Origin: UBA6522 sp965262365
Lineage (GTDB): Bacteria; Pseudomonadota; Gammaproteobacteria; Steroidobacterales; Rariloculaceae
Direction: 5' to 3'
Assembly: GCA_965262365.1 (NCBI GenBank)
Contig: OZ253541.1
Coordinates: forward strand, 3,472,001-3,536,000
DNA length: 64,000 bases
The notes beneath the pieces were generated by a model that was given only the letters and a program-made list of their open reading frames with translations, was not told the origin of the DNA and did no database searches. Positions 8,495-17,715 of the stretch are shown here, piece by piece. The translations under genes and the position numbers were made by a program. Position 1 is the stretch's first letter, and each line of letters opens with the position of its first letter.

Positions 8495-9652
8495 TCAGTC
8501 AGCCTGCCGGCGCAGAAACGCCGGGATATCCAATAGCTGTTGCATGTCGTCGGGTTTTTCGTTCAGGTCGTCCCCCACGGCACGTTTGCGAACCACGGCT
8601 GGCTTTTCCAACTCCGTATAGTCGAACGAACTCGGGGCCGGAGTTCGCTGTGCGCGTGTCGGACGTGTTCGCGGCGGACTTTGCAGGACGGAGGCAGTGC
8701 GGCCCAGCCCGGTGGCGACCACGGTGACGCGCAACTCGTCTTGCATGTCGGGATCGAGTACCGTGCCCACGACGACGGTCGCATCCTCGGCAGCGAACTG
8801 CTGGATAATCTCGCCGACCTCCTGGAATTCCCCGATCGACAGGTCGGGGCCGCAGGTTACGTTGACCAGCACGCCGTTGGCGTTGGCCAGATTGATGTCC
8901 TCCAGAAGCGGACTGGAGATCGCGGCATCGGCGGCCTGGCGGGCTCGCCCCTCACCGCTGGCGCTGCCGGCGCCGATCATCGCCATGCCCATTTCCGACA
9001 TCACGGTGCGCACGTCGGCAAAGTCGACGTTGATCAGCCCCTCGCGAGTAATCAGCTCGGCGACCCCCTGTACGGCACCCTGAAGCACTTCGTTGGCGAC
9101 GCCGAACGCGGCCTCCAGGCTCATATCGTTTCCAAGCACCGTCGAAAGCTTCTGATTGGGTATCGTGATCAGCGAATCCACATGGCGGCCCAATTCGGTA
9201 ATGCCCTGCTCGGCGACGCTCATGCGCTTGCGTCCTTCCCACTCGAACGGCTTGGTTACCACGGCGACCGTCAATACCCCCAGTTCTTTCGCCAACTGCG
9301 CAACCACGGGCGTTGCCCCCGTTCCGGTGCCACCGCCCATGCCAGCGGTGATGAACAGCATGTCGGCGCCCTGAACGACCTCCTGCAAACGGTCCCGGTC
9401 CTCCATGGCGGCCTGACGGCCGACCTCCGGATCGGCTCCGGCGCCCAATCCCTTGGTGATGTTGCAACCGATCTGGATACCGGTCTTGACCCGTGCCCGC
9501 TTCAGTGCCTGGGCGTCGGTGTTGGCGCAGATAAAGTCCACGCCCTCGATACCGGCCCGCATCATGTGCACGACAGCGTTACCGCCACCGCCACCGACGC
9601 CGATCACCTTGATGACCGCCGATTCGCTGTAACCGTCCATTAGTTCAAACAT
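8495..9652 (-). CDS. ftsZ: Cell division GTPase FtsZ
   Basis: Tubulin-like GTPase that forms the Z-ring. The tubulin signature GGGTGTGATP follows 'FITAGM', and 'VIGVGGGGGNAV' is the N-terminal nucleotide loop. A variable linker rich in Pro, Arg and Thr leads to the C-terminal peptide 'LDIPAFLRRQAD', which binds FtsA and ZipA. The ATG at 9652 is preferred over one five codons upstream because GAGGAG lies 7 bases before it. The product is 385 residues. ftsA ends 40 bp upstream. Confidence 0.98.
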   Translation of the reverse strand: MFELMDGYSESAVIKVIGVGGGGGNAVVHMMRAGIEGVDFICANTDAQALKRARVKTGIQIGCNITKGLGAGADPEVGRQAAMEDRDRLQEVVQGADMLFITAGMGGGTGTGATPVVAQLAKELGVLTVAVVTKPFEWEGRKRMSVAEQGITELGRHVDSLITIPNQKLSTVLGNDMSLEAAFGVANEVLQGAVQGVAELITREGLINVDFADVRTVMSEMGMAMIGAGSASGEGRARQAADAAISSPLLEDINLANANGVLVNVTCGPDLSIGEFQEVGEIIQQFAAEDATVVVGTVLDPDMQDELRVTVVATGLGRTASVLQSPPRTRPTRAQRTPAPSSFDYTELEKPAVVRKRAVGDDLNEKPDDMQQLLDIPAFLRRQAD

Positions 9653-9692
9653 TGCACCGCTCCTCATTGAAACCGATTGATTTTTCGATTTG

Positions 9693-10931
9693 TTAAAACT
9701 GACCCTGAACCCATGACTTCATCTTCCCGAACATGCCGGGGTCCTTCGTCTTCGCCACCACTCCGTCGGCCCGACCCCGCGCGGCATCCCTGGCGTAGAG
9801 CAACAGGCCGACTCCCGTGGCGTGAATGGGATTGCGTACCACATCCACCAGGCCTTCCACGTACTGGGGAATACCAAGTCGGACGGGCACGTGGAAAATT
9901 TCCTCCGCCAGTTCGACAGCGCCTTCCATCTTTGCGCTGCCGCCTGTAAGGACAACGCCGGCCGCTATCATTTCCTCGTATCCGGAGCGGCGAAGTTCGT
10001 CGTGTACCAGCGTATAGAGCTCCTCGTAGCGAGACTCGACCACTTCCGCCAGGGTCTGCCGGGCCAGTCGTCGGGGCGGCCTGTCGCCGACGCTCGGAAC
10101 CTCGATCGTCTCGTCGGGATTGGCCAGTTGCGACAGCGCGCAGGCGTACTTGATCTTGATGTCTTCGGCATGCAGCGTCGGCGTGCGCAGCGACACCGCA
10201 ATGTCGTTGGTCGCCTGTGCGCCGGCAATGGGTATCACCGCCGTATGCTGTATGGCGCCACCGCAGAACACGGCGATATCGGACGTGCCGCCGCCGATAT
10301 CCAGCAGGCAGATACCGAGTTCCTTCTCATCCTCGGTGAGCACGGCGTAGCTGGATGCCAGTTGTTCCAGCACCAGGTCCTGGACATCCAGCCCGCATCG
10401 CTGGATGCATTTCACTATATTCTGCGCGGAACTCACGGCGCCGGTGACCAGGTGGACCTTCGCCTCCAGGCGCACGCCCGACATGCCGACGGGCACGCGG
10501 ATCCCCACCTCCGAATCCACCAGGAATTCCTGCGGCAGCACATGCAACAGCTTCTGGTCGGCGGGTATCGCCACGGCCCGTGCCGCATCGATGACTCGCT
10601 CCACGTCGGAGTCCGTGACTTCCTTGTCGGTAATGGCAACGATGCCGTGGGAATTGAGGCTGCGAATGTGGCCTCCGGCGATACCGGCATAGACGTGATT
10701 GATCTCGCAGCCCGCCATCAATTCGGCTTCCTCCACGGCGCGGCGGATGGATTCGACGGTGGACTCGATATCCACCACGACACCGCGTTTGAGCCCCCGG
10801 GACGGGGTCATGCCGATACCGACGACCTCGACGGTATCCTCCGGCGACAGGGTGCCGACGATGGTGACGACCTTGGACGTGCCGATGTCCAGGCCGACAA
10901 TGAGGTTCTGATCGTCACGCTTGCCGCGCAT
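9693..10931 (-). CDS. ftsA: Cell division protein FtsA
   Basis: Actin-like ATPase that anchors FtsZ to the inner membrane and recruits later division proteins. 'NLIVGLDIGTSKVVTIVG' is the first phosphate-binding loop. 'LLDIGGGTSDIAVF' is the second, and 'VVLTGGSAKMEGA' the adenosine motif. The C-terminal 'MFGKMKSWVQGQF' is the membrane-targeting amphipathic helix. At 412 residues it is normal in length. Its ATG lies 3 bp after the ftsQ stop, so the genes are probably translationally coupled. Confidence 0.97.
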   Translation of the reverse strand: MRGKRDDQNLIVGLDIGTSKVVTIVGTLSPEDTVEVVGIGMTPSRGLKRGVVVDIESTVESIRRAVEEAELMAGCEINHVYAGIAGGHIRSLNSHGIVAITDKEVTDSDVERVIDAARAVAIPADQKLLHVLPQEFLVDSEVGIRVPVGMSGVRLEAKVHLVTGAVSSAQNIVKCIQRCGLDVQDLVLEQLASSYAVLTEDEKELGICLLDIGGGTSDIAVFCGGAIQHTAVIPIAGAQATNDIAVSLRTPTLHAEDIKIKYACALSQLANPDETIEVPSVGDRPPRRLARQTLAEVVESRYEELYTLVHDELRRSGYEEMIAAGVVLTGGSAKMEGAVELAEEIFHVPVRLGIPQYVEGLVDVVRNPIHATGVGLLLYARDAARGRADGVVAKTKDPGMFGKMKSWVQGQF

Positions 10932-10934
10932 AGC

Positions 10935-11714
10935 TCACTCGCCTCCCGCTGCAGCCGCCGATCCGCCGCTGGCGACCGGGGGGCGCCAACCGACGGAGAA
11001 TCCATTGGTGTAGCGCATGTCGACATGGCTTACCCTGTCGAACTCGTTCCTGAGCAAGGGGGACGCCAACTCGAAGAAACGGTCCAGCCGTTTCTCCACT
11101 TCGCTGCGGCCTATTCGAATCGTCTGCCCGCCCTGCAACTGCATGCGCCATGAACCCCGTTCGTCGATAGACAGGGCCTCGAGAGTCAGGTTCGCGGCCC
11201 CCAGCAGCCGCTGCAACTCCAGGTAGCGCTCCACGACCTGCTGTTCCGTTGAGGGCGGACCTGCCAGACGCGGCAACTCGGGAAATACGTAGCGCGATTC
11301 GCCCGCAAAGACTTCACCCTCGCGGCTGATCAGTGCGGTGTCGCCCCAACGGGCAGCAACCTGGTGTTCGATCACTCTGATCACCAGCGTATCCGGCCAC
11401 CGTCTGCCGACGTGCGCCTGCCTGACCCAGTCGAGGGCTTCCACCAGGGCCTGCAACTCTGCAAGGTCCACGGACAACAAACTGCCTCGCAACCCCGATT
11501 CCAGGGCCGCTTGTACTTCAACCGGCGTCACACGCTCAAAGCTGCCCTCCAGGTGCAGGTTGCGCACAGGACGGTCCAGAAACATCCGCCCACCGAGCAA
11601 CAGTGCAGCCAGCAAGGCCAGCGTCATCAGGGGTGAAACGGCACGGCCCCAGCTAATCCCGGAACGGTGCTGTCGGGACGCCTTCGAGCTTCGGTGAGCT
11701 TTAGCCTTCGCCAT
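10935..11714 (-). CDS. ftsQ: Cell division protein FtsQ
   Basis: Bitopic inner-membrane protein linking early and late division proteins (FtsQLB complex). It has a basic cytoplasmic tail, one membrane segment (PLMTLALLAALLLGGRMF) and a periplasmic POTRA domain starting at 'VRNLHLEGSFERVTPVEVQAAL'. The ATG at 11714 has a purine-rich site (GGTGAGAAAG) just before it and overlaps the end of murB by 14 bp. An in-frame start further upstream would lie deeper inside murB. In many relatives a ddl gene sits between murB and ftsQ; none is here. Confidence 0.93.
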   Translation of the reverse strand: MAKAKAHRSSKASRQHRSGISWGRAVSPLMTLALLAALLLGGRMFLDRPVRNLHLEGSFERVTPVEVQAALESGLRGSLLSVDLAELQALVEALDWVRQAHVGRRWPDTLVIRVIEHQVAARWGDTALISREGEVFAGESRYVFPELPRLAGPPSTEQQVVERYLELQRLLGAANLTLEALSIDERGSWRMQLQGGQTIRIGRSEVEKRLDRFFELASPLLRNEFDRVSHVDMRYTNGFSVGWRPPVASGGSAAAAGGE

Positions 11715-12606
11715 CTTTCTCACCCACAACGCGCACTTCCAGTTCAAGGGCGATACCCGAGTCAGCCTCAACCCGGTTCCTGATCTCGGCGATCAACCGT
11801 TCCACGTCCGTCGCGGTGGCACGGCCACGATTGATGATGAAATTGGCGTGTTTCTCGGAAACCATCGCGTCCCCGATGCACCGGCCCTTGAGCCCCGAGG
11901 CCTCGATCAACCGCGCCGCAAAGTCGCCGGGCGGGTTGCGAAACACGGAGCCGCAGCTACGCACGCCCATCGGCTGGGTACGGTCCCGCCGGCGCCGCAT
12001 CTCGGCGAGTTGCCCCATGTCGGCGCCCGGATCATTGGACAACGCCAGCGTGGCGCCCAGGAACCACTCGCCGGAGACACCGGCCACCGAGCGATAGTCC
12101 ACTCGATAATCCGCCCGATCCCGTGTTCGCAGCTGTCCGCTTCGATCCAGCGTCTCCACCGACTCGACCGAATCCCAGGTCTCGCCGCCAAACGCGCCCG
12201 CGTTCATGGCCAGCGCCCCACCCACGGTGCCGGGGATTCCCGCGAAGAACGCCGCGGGACCCAACTGCCAGCGCGTACACTGGCGGGCGAGCGACGTGCA
12301 CGGCACGCCCGAACCCACGTATACGCGGCCGTTTTCCAACCGCCTGATGCGCGAGGCCAGGTCCAGCGTGCAGATCACCACACCGCGAACGCCGCCATCC
12401 CTGACCAGCAGATTCGAACCCAGCCCGATCCAGAGAATGTCCTGGCCCTCGTCGAGTCCGCCAATAAAGTCCGTCAACTCGGGCACACTGGCCGGTCTGA
12501 AAAACACGTCCGCGGTCCCGCCGATGCGCCAGGACGTATGCCGACTCATGGGTTCCTCATAGTGCAGCCGCGACGTATTCCGTTTGTCCCGCATGGCCGC
12601 GATCAC
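11701..12606 (-). CDS. murB: UDP-N-acetylenolpyruvoylglucosamine reductase MurB
   Basis: FAD enzyme that reduces UDP-GlcNAc-enolpyruvate to UDP-MurNAc. Motifs are 'NTSRLHYEEPMSRHTSWRIGG', the FAD-binding 'ILWIGLGSNLLVRDGG' and 'GIPGTVGGALAMNAGAFG'. The proton-donor segment is 'SCGSVFRNP' and the C-terminal one 'VSEKHANFIIN'. At 301 residues it is the compact form. The GTG at 12606 overlaps the murC stop as GTGA, and an ATG four codons later is an alternative. It lies between murC and ftsQ in the dcw operon. Confidence 0.96.
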   Translation of the reverse strand: MIAAMRDKRNTSRLHYEEPMSRHTSWRIGGTADVFFRPASVPELTDFIGGLDEGQDILWIGLGSNLLVRDGGVRGVVICTLDLASRIRRLENGRVYVGSGVPCTSLARQCTRWQLGPAAFFAGIPGTVGGALAMNAGAFGGETWDSVESVETLDRSGQLRTRDRADYRVDYRSVAGVSGEWFLGATLALSNDPGADMGQLAEMRRRRDRTQPMGVRSCGSVFRNPPGDFAARLIEASGLKGRCIGDAMVSEKHANFIINRGRATATDVERLIAEIRNRVEADSGIALELEVRVVGEKDGEG

Positions 12607-14024
12607 CTTTTCACCCTCACAGGCCCGTTCACCGCCATCGCCGCCGGCAGGCGTCTCGCCGCGGCGCCAATACTCCCGGCGCCCAGCGTCAGGACCACGT
12701 CGTCGTGCTTGACGACACCGGCGAGGACTTTCGGCAGATTGTCCAGTTCCTCGACGAAAACCGGCTCGACAACGCCCCGGCTGCGCACGGCGCGAGCCAA
12801 TGACCGGCCGTCGGCGCCGGCGATCGGCGTCTCGCCCACGCCATAGATCTCCGTCAGCAACAACACGTCGGTATCCGAGAGTACGCGCGCAAAATCGTCG
12901 ATCAGTTCATGGGTGCGGGTATAGCGGTGGGGCTGGAAAGCGACCACCAGCCGCCGGTCCGGCCAGACCTGCCGGACCGCCTGCAGGGTTGCGGCGATTT
13001 CGGTGGGGTGGTGGCCATAGTCGTCCACGAAGGTCACCTGTCCCGACGGGGTGGTGACGGTTCCCAGCATTTCGAGGCGCCGATCGATCCCCGAGAACGC
13101 GGCCAGCGCACGCCGGATGGCCCGATCCGAGAGGCCTAGCTCAGTGACGACAGCAACCGCGGCCAGAGCGTTCAGGACATTGTGCGTGCCGGGCAGCCTC
13201 AACTTCAGCGGTAACGGCGGGCGGTCGGGGCGGCGTACCACGAAGGACGTCGACAGGCCCTCGGCGCGAACCTTCTCGGCGCTGACGTCGGCGGCGTGCG
13301 AAAGCCCGTAACTGGTCACCCGCCTGCCCAGGTCGGGGATCAGCCCGCGGGTGTTGGCGTCATCCCGGCACATCACCGCGAGACCGTAGAAGGGCAGATT
13401 GCGCAGAAATTCGACAAAGCCCTGCTTGAGACGCTCCATCTCGCCTTCGTAGCTTTCCAGGTGGTCGGCATCGATATTGGTCACCACCGCCATCATCGGC
13501 TGCAGGTGCAGGAAGGAGGCATCGCTCTCGTCGGCCTCGGCCACCAGGTAGCGACCGCTGCCCAATTTGGCGTTGGCATCGGTGCTGATCAGTCGGCCGC
13601 CGATCACGTAAGTGGGATCCATCCCGCCCTCGGCCAGCATGCTGGCGATCAGACTGGTCGTGGTGGTTTTGCCGTGGGTACCCGCGACCGCGATGCCGTA
13701 GCGGAATCTCATCAACTCCGCCAACATCTCCGCCCGTTGCACTACCGGTATCCGGCGACGGTGGGCCTCCATGACCTCCGCGTTTCCCTGCGGTACCGCG
13801 CTGGTCACCACCACCACGTCGGCCTCACCGAGATTGGCCGGATCATGGCCCTGGTGGATGCGCGCGCCCAGGCCCTGGAGGCGCTCGGTGATGGCATTCA
13901 ATTTCAGGTCGGAACCCTGTACTGCATAGCCGAGATTGATGAGCACCTCGGCGATTCCGCCCATGCCCACGCCGCCGATGCCGATGAAGTGAACGTGGTG
14001 GATTCTGCCCATGCGTTCGTTCAT
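12603..14024 (-). CDS. murC: UDP-MurNAc:L-alanine ligase MurC
   Basis: ATP-dependent addition of L-Ala to UDP-MurNAc, the first amino acid of the peptidoglycan stem. 'HFIGIGGVGMGGIAEVL' is the N-terminal Rossmann motif and 'VAGTHGKTTTTSL' the P-loop. 'LVAEADESDASFLHL' and 'VDDYGHHPTEIAATL' are further Mur ligase motifs. The length of 473 residues is typical. The ATG overlaps the murG stop as ATGA and the murB start overlaps its own stop. Confidence 0.98.
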   Translation of the reverse strand: MNERMGRIHHVHFIGIGGVGMGGIAEVLINLGYAVQGSDLKLNAITERLQGLGARIHQGHDPANLGEADVVVVTSAVPQGNAEVMEAHRRRIPVVQRAEMLAELMRFRYGIAVAGTHGKTTTTSLIASMLAEGGMDPTYVIGGRLISTDANAKLGSGRYLVAEADESDASFLHLQPMMAVVTNIDADHLESYEGEMERLKQGFVEFLRNLPFYGLAVMCRDDANTRGLIPDLGRRVTSYGLSHAADVSAEKVRAEGLSTSFVVRRPDRPPLPLKLRLPGTHNVLNALAAVAVVTELGLSDRAIRRALAAFSGIDRRLEMLGTVTTPSGQVTFVDDYGHHPTEIAATLQAVRQVWPDRRLVVAFQPHRYTRTHELIDDFARVLSDTDVLLLTEIYGVGETPIAGADGRSLARAVRSRGVVEPVFVEELDNLPKVLAGVVKHDDVVLTLGAGSIGAAARRLPAAMAVNGPVRVKR

Positions 14025-15127
14025 GCCGGCACCCCCGCGTACTGAAGGCAGGCGTCGGCGATATCGGTCAGGGCGCGCGGAAACGCCTGGGCCCTGGCAC
14101 TGGCCCCCATGGCAGCGAGCCGGTCGGGCCGGTCCAGGAGCGCAACGAGTTCATCGACCAACCGTTGCGGTGTGAATTCATGTTCCGGAATGACGATTCC
14201 TGCGCCGCCGGAGCCGAAGCTCTTCGCATTGCGCGCCTGATGATCGTCCACGGCGTAGGGAAACGGCACGAGGATCGCGCCAAGTCCCGCCGCAGTCAGT
14301 TCGGCGATGGTCAGCGCGCCGGCGCGGCAGATCACCAGGTCCGCCCACGCGTAGGCGCCGGCCATGTCATCCACAAAAGCATCCACCCTGGCATCCAGGC
14401 CAAGCCCCGCGTAGCCGCGCCGCGCAGTTTCAAGCCCGCGTCCGGCCTGGTGCCAGATGTCCACGGAAACGCTGTCCGGGAGCTTCGCCAAAGCTTTCGG
14501 AACGCGTTCATTCAGAACCTGGGCGCCCTGGCTGCCGCCGAGGATCAACACGTGGGCGGTATCTCCGGAGCGCCTGTCCGCCGTCCCGGCGTGACGGGCA
14601 AGATCGAGAATCTCCTGCCGCACGGGGTTGCCCACCAGTTCCGTAGCGATGCCGCCGGGAAAGCTGCCGGGAAAGGCTTCGAACACCCTGCGCGCGATTC
14701 GTGACAGCAAGCGGTTTGTGGTCCCGGCCACGGCATTTTGCTCGTGAATCAGCACCGGGCGTCGGCACAGCCACGCAGCCACGCCGCCCGGGCCGGAAAC
14801 GAAACCACCCATACCCAGAACCACAGCGGGTTTTCTCCGCCGCATCGCCCCCAGGGCCTGCAGGATCGCCAAGGCAATCCGGAACGGCGCGGCCAACCAG
14901 GCGGCCGCCCCGCGGCCACGTATTCCTGCGATGGATATCCACTCCATTTCGATGCCTGCAGCCGGAACCACCCGTGCCTCCAGTCCCTTGCGCGTGCCCA
15001 TCCAGACCACCGGTTGCGCACGGCCGCGGAGTTCCTGCGCCACCGCCAGCGCCGGGAAGACATGCCCGCCCGTACCTCCGGCCATGATCATCACCGGCGC
15101 TCCCGTCATGACCGGTGCCCCAGTCAT
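14021..15127 (-). CDS. murG: Lipid II synthase (GlcNAc transferase) MurG
   Basis: Transfers GlcNAc to lipid I on the cytoplasmic face of the inner membrane. 'MAGGTGGHVFPALAVA' is the first glycine loop and 'GGSQGAQVLNE' the second. The donor-site motifs are 'CRAGALTIAELTAAGLG' and 'DDHQARNA'. The ATG at 15127 is coupled to the ftsW stop (ATGA) and gives 368 residues. The first 12 codons are a tandem duplication (MTGAPV twice), so later ATGs at 15109, 15091 and 15085 are alternative starts and the last two are closest to the usual MurG N-terminus. Confidence 0.95.
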   Translation of the reverse strand: MTGAPVMTGAPVMIMAGGTGGHVFPALAVAQELRGRAQPVVWMGTRKGLEARVVPAAGIEMEWISIAGIRGRGAAAWLAAPFRIALAILQALGAMRRRKPAVVLGMGGFVSGPGGVAAWLCRRPVLIHEQNAVAGTTNRLLSRIARRVFEAFPGSFPGGIATELVGNPVRQEILDLARHAGTADRRSGDTAHVLILGGSQGAQVLNERVPKALAKLPDSVSVDIWHQAGRGLETARRGYAGLGLDARVDAFVDDMAGAYAWADLVICRAGALTIAELTAAGLGAILVPFPYAVDDHQARNAKSFGSGGAGIVIPEHEFTPQRLVDELVALLDRPDRLAAMGASARAQAFPRALTDIADACLQYAGVPA

Positions 15128-16290
15128 GGTCGACCCCTCTTTCTGCGGGCCCGCACCACTTCCGGGGAAGCGGCGACGACCTCGTGATGGATTCGCGCGA
15201 GCAGGCCAAGGGAAATCAAGGTAATGACCACGCTGGTGCGGCCGTAGCTCATCAGGGGCAGCGTCAGCCCCTTGGTGGGCAGCAATCCGGTGTTGACGCC
15301 GATATTGATGAATGCCTGTATGCCCAGCGTGAGGCCGATCGCGCTGCTCAGAAGCGCCTGGAACGGCAGCCCCACGGCATTCGCCCGCGGTCCCATGCCG
15401 ATGGCGCGTACGACCACCACGCCGTACAGCACGATGGCCACCGTGCTGCCCAGGAACCCCAGTTCCTCGGCCAGCACGGCAAAGACGAAGTCGGTATGCG
15501 CTTCGGGCAGGTAAAACATCTTCTGCACGCTTTCGCCCAGGCCGACACCCAGCCAGTCGCCGCGGCCGATGGCGATCAGGGACTGTGTGAGCTGGAAACC
15601 GCTGGCGAATGGATCCGCCCACGGGTCGAGAAAACCCGTCAGGCGTTGCAGGCGGTAGCTCGAGGACATGGCGAGGAAGGACATGCTGCCGACCGCTACC
15701 ACGAAACAGAATATGAAATCCCGCAGCCGCGCCCCGCCGATGAACAGGATCCCCAGGCTGGTCGCCGTGAGCACGGCGGCCGCGCCGAAGTCCGGTTCCG
15801 CCAGCAACAGTGCGCAGGCCAGCGCCACGATGACCATGGGACCGATGAACCCCCACATGGTGGTGCGCACGCGTTCGTGGTGGCGAACCACGTAGCTGCA
15901 CAGGTACACCATCAGGCAGAGCCTGGCCGGGTCCGACGGCTGCAGGCTCAGCGGTCCCAGGTCCAGCCACCGCGTGCTGCCGTTGACCGTGTGCCCCAGG
16001 CCGGGAATGAATACCGACGCCATCAGCGCGAAGGCGCCCAGCAGGAACAGTCCGCTGAGCCGATACCAGACCTCGCAGGGAATCCTCACGACGGCCAGCG
16101 CGCCGGCGCAGCCGATGGCAAGCGCCACCAGGTGGCGGCTCAGGAAATAGTGCGGCGCGCCCAGGGAACCGGCAGCCAGGGAGATGGACGCGGAACTCAC
16201 CATGATCGTCCCGAATACCAGCAACCCCGTCGCCGCGGTCAGCAGCCACGGATCGACATTGAACTGGTCGTCGGCGACGTGGGCGTTCAT
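15124..16290 (-). CDS. ftsW: SEDS peptidoglycan polymerase FtsW
   Basis: Septal glycan polymerase that works with FtsI. About ten membrane segments are visible in 388 residues. The catalytic aspartate is in 'LPEAHTDFVFAVLAEELG' (D267), and 'GNGSTRWL'-type and 'GFLDPWADPFASGFQLTQSL' motifs are present. Two conserved spots look unusual: the family 'LPLISYGGSS' reads LPLMSYGRTS (345-353) and 'QPSE' reads QPSD (117-120). The ATG at 16290 overlaps the murD stop as ATGA. A longer upstream reading frame is only the out-of-frame shadow of murD. Confidence 0.94.
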   Translation of the reverse strand: MNAHVADDQFNVDPWLLTAATGLLVFGTIMVSSASISLAAGSLGAPHYFLSRHLVALAIGCAGALAVVRIPCEVWYRLSGLFLLGAFALMASVFIPGLGHTVNGSTRWLDLGPLSLQPSDPARLCLMVYLCSYVVRHHERVRTTMWGFIGPMVIVALACALLLAEPDFGAAAVLTATSLGILFIGGARLRDFIFCFVVAVGSMSFLAMSSSYRLQRLTGFLDPWADPFASGFQLTQSLIAIGRGDWLGVGLGESVQKMFYLPEAHTDFVFAVLAEELGFLGSTVAIVLYGVVVVRAIGMGPRANAVGLPFQALLSSAIGLTLGIQAFINIGVNTGLLPTKGLTLPLMSYGRTSVVITLISLGLLARIHHEVVAASPEVVRARRKRGRP

Positions 16291-17684
16291 CGTTGGCGCG
16301 CCTCCACCGCTGCGACGAAGGCGTCGCCCCGTGCCTTGTAATCGGAGAACATGTCGAAGCTGGCACAGGCGGGCGACAGCAGCACGGTCACCTGCCTGAA
16401 GCCTGCTGCGCGGGCCAGTTCCACAGCCCGGTCCACGGCCGACGGCATGTCGTCGGCGCCGACTACCGATGTCACAGGCGACAGCGCCTGATGCAACGCC
16501 TCGCCCGCCTCTCCCATCGCCACTGCGCCGGCGACTCTGCCTGCGGCGGCGTCTGCCAGCGTCCCGAAATCGGCGCCCTTGGCGCGGCCGCCGGCGATCA
16601 ATACCAGCGGCCCTGGCAGACCGCGTAGTGCGGCAACTGTCGAGCCCACGTTGGTGCCCTTGGAATCGTTGATGAACGTGATCCCGTCTTCCACAGCCAC
16701 CCACTGGCAACGGTGTTGAAGCCCGGGGAACTCGCACAGGGCCGCAAGACCCTGCGCCTGGGCCGGGGCGCTCAGGTCGTCAGCGGCCATGTCGGCCAAC
16801 GCCAATGCCGCCAGTGCATTGGACTCGTTGTGCCGGCCGGGAATGCGCAACCGCGATGTCGGCAAGACCGGTCGCGCGTCGCGGAACAGCCAACGTTCGC
16901 CGCGGTGCGGAACGGCGCAATAGCCGCGGTCCAGGTGCTCCCGCGCTGAAAACGGAATGCCGCCCGGGTATTCGGCGCCCATCGCCCTCACGATGGGATC
17001 GTCCCAGTTGTAAACCGGTACACGCGCCGCGCGCAGCAGTCTCGCCTTGACAGCGGCGTAGCGCGCCAAGCTGCCGTGGCGGTCGAGATGATCGGCGGAA
17101 ACGTTCAGTACCGCGGCCGCTCCCGGTCGCAGGCTGCGGGTGGTCTCCAGTTGGAAGCTGGACAATTCGAGTACGTAGACCTCGGGCTGGTCCGAAAGCA
17201 GATCCACCGCGGCGGGACCCAGGTTGCCTCCGGCGGCCACGCGCACGCCGGCAGCCGCCAACATTCGCTCCACCAGAGTGACCACGGTGCTCTTGCCGTT
17301 TGAGCCGGTGACCGCAATGACCGGCGCGCTCACGGCTCGGGCGAACAATTCGATCTCGCTGACCAGGGGGATTCCGCGCCGCCGGGCCTCCGCCGCGATG
17401 CCGATGTCCAGACCCAGTCCAGGCGAGATGACCACCTGGGAAACACCATCGAGCCAGCGCGGATGGAGGCTCTCGAGCTCAATCTGCAGATCCGGTTGCG
17501 CGGCGCGCAAGGCTTCAAGCCCCGGCGGGTTCGCGCGGCTGTCGATCACCAGCACCTCCTCGCCGCGTGCGGCGAGGAATCGTGCCGCCGCGAGTCCCGT
17601 CGTGCCCAGACCCACCACCAGCGTGCGGCTATTCGGCAGCGAACCGTTCATCTCGTCGTCGCACATTTGCGTCGCAGTGCTCAT
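16287..17684 (-). CDS. murD: UDP-MurNAc-L-Ala:D-Glu ligase MurD
   Basis: Adds D-glutamate to UDP-MurNAc-L-Ala. 'LVVGLGTTGLAAARFLAARG' is the N-terminal Rossmann loop and 'AVTGSNGKSTVVTLVERML' the P-loop. 'VLELSSFQLE', 'NVSADHLDRHG' and 'FINDSKGTNVGSTVAAL' are the remaining Mur ligase motifs. At 465 residues it is normal. GAAGGAATT precedes its ATG. It follows mraY by 31 bp and its stop overlaps the ftsW start. Confidence 0.97.
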   Translation of the reverse strand: MSTATQMCDDEMNGSLPNSRTLVVGLGTTGLAAARFLAARGEEVLVIDSRANPPGLEALRAAQPDLQIELESLHPRWLDGVSQVVISPGLGLDIGIAAEARRRGIPLVSEIELFARAVSAPVIAVTGSNGKSTVVTLVERMLAAAGVRVAAGGNLGPAAVDLLSDQPEVYVLELSSFQLETTRSLRPGAAAVLNVSADHLDRHGSLARYAAVKARLLRAARVPVYNWDDPIVRAMGAEYPGGIPFSAREHLDRGYCAVPHRGERWLFRDARPVLPTSRLRIPGRHNESNALAALALADMAADDLSAPAQAQGLAALCEFPGLQHRCQWVAVEDGITFINDSKGTNVGSTVAALRGLPGPLVLIAGGRAKGADFGTLADAAAGRVAGAVAMGEAGEALHQALSPVTSVVGADDMPSAVDRAVELARAAGFRQVTVLLSPACASFDMFSDYKARGDAFVAAVEARQR

Positions 17685-17715
17685 CTAATTCCTTCAGAAC
17701 TCCCGCAGACACCCG

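Noticed and set aside
9822..11153. 443-codon plus-strand frame opposite ftsA/ftsQ, and similar long frames opposite secA, murE and ftsI
   Set aside because: These are antisense shadows that arise in GC-rich genes; they are rich in His, Arg and Gln, have no family features, and the opposite strand carries unmistakable genes.
14021..16366. 781-codon frame that would extend MurG at its N-terminus
   Set aside because: The extension lies within ftsW in another frame and is low complexity; MurG begins at the ATGA overlap.
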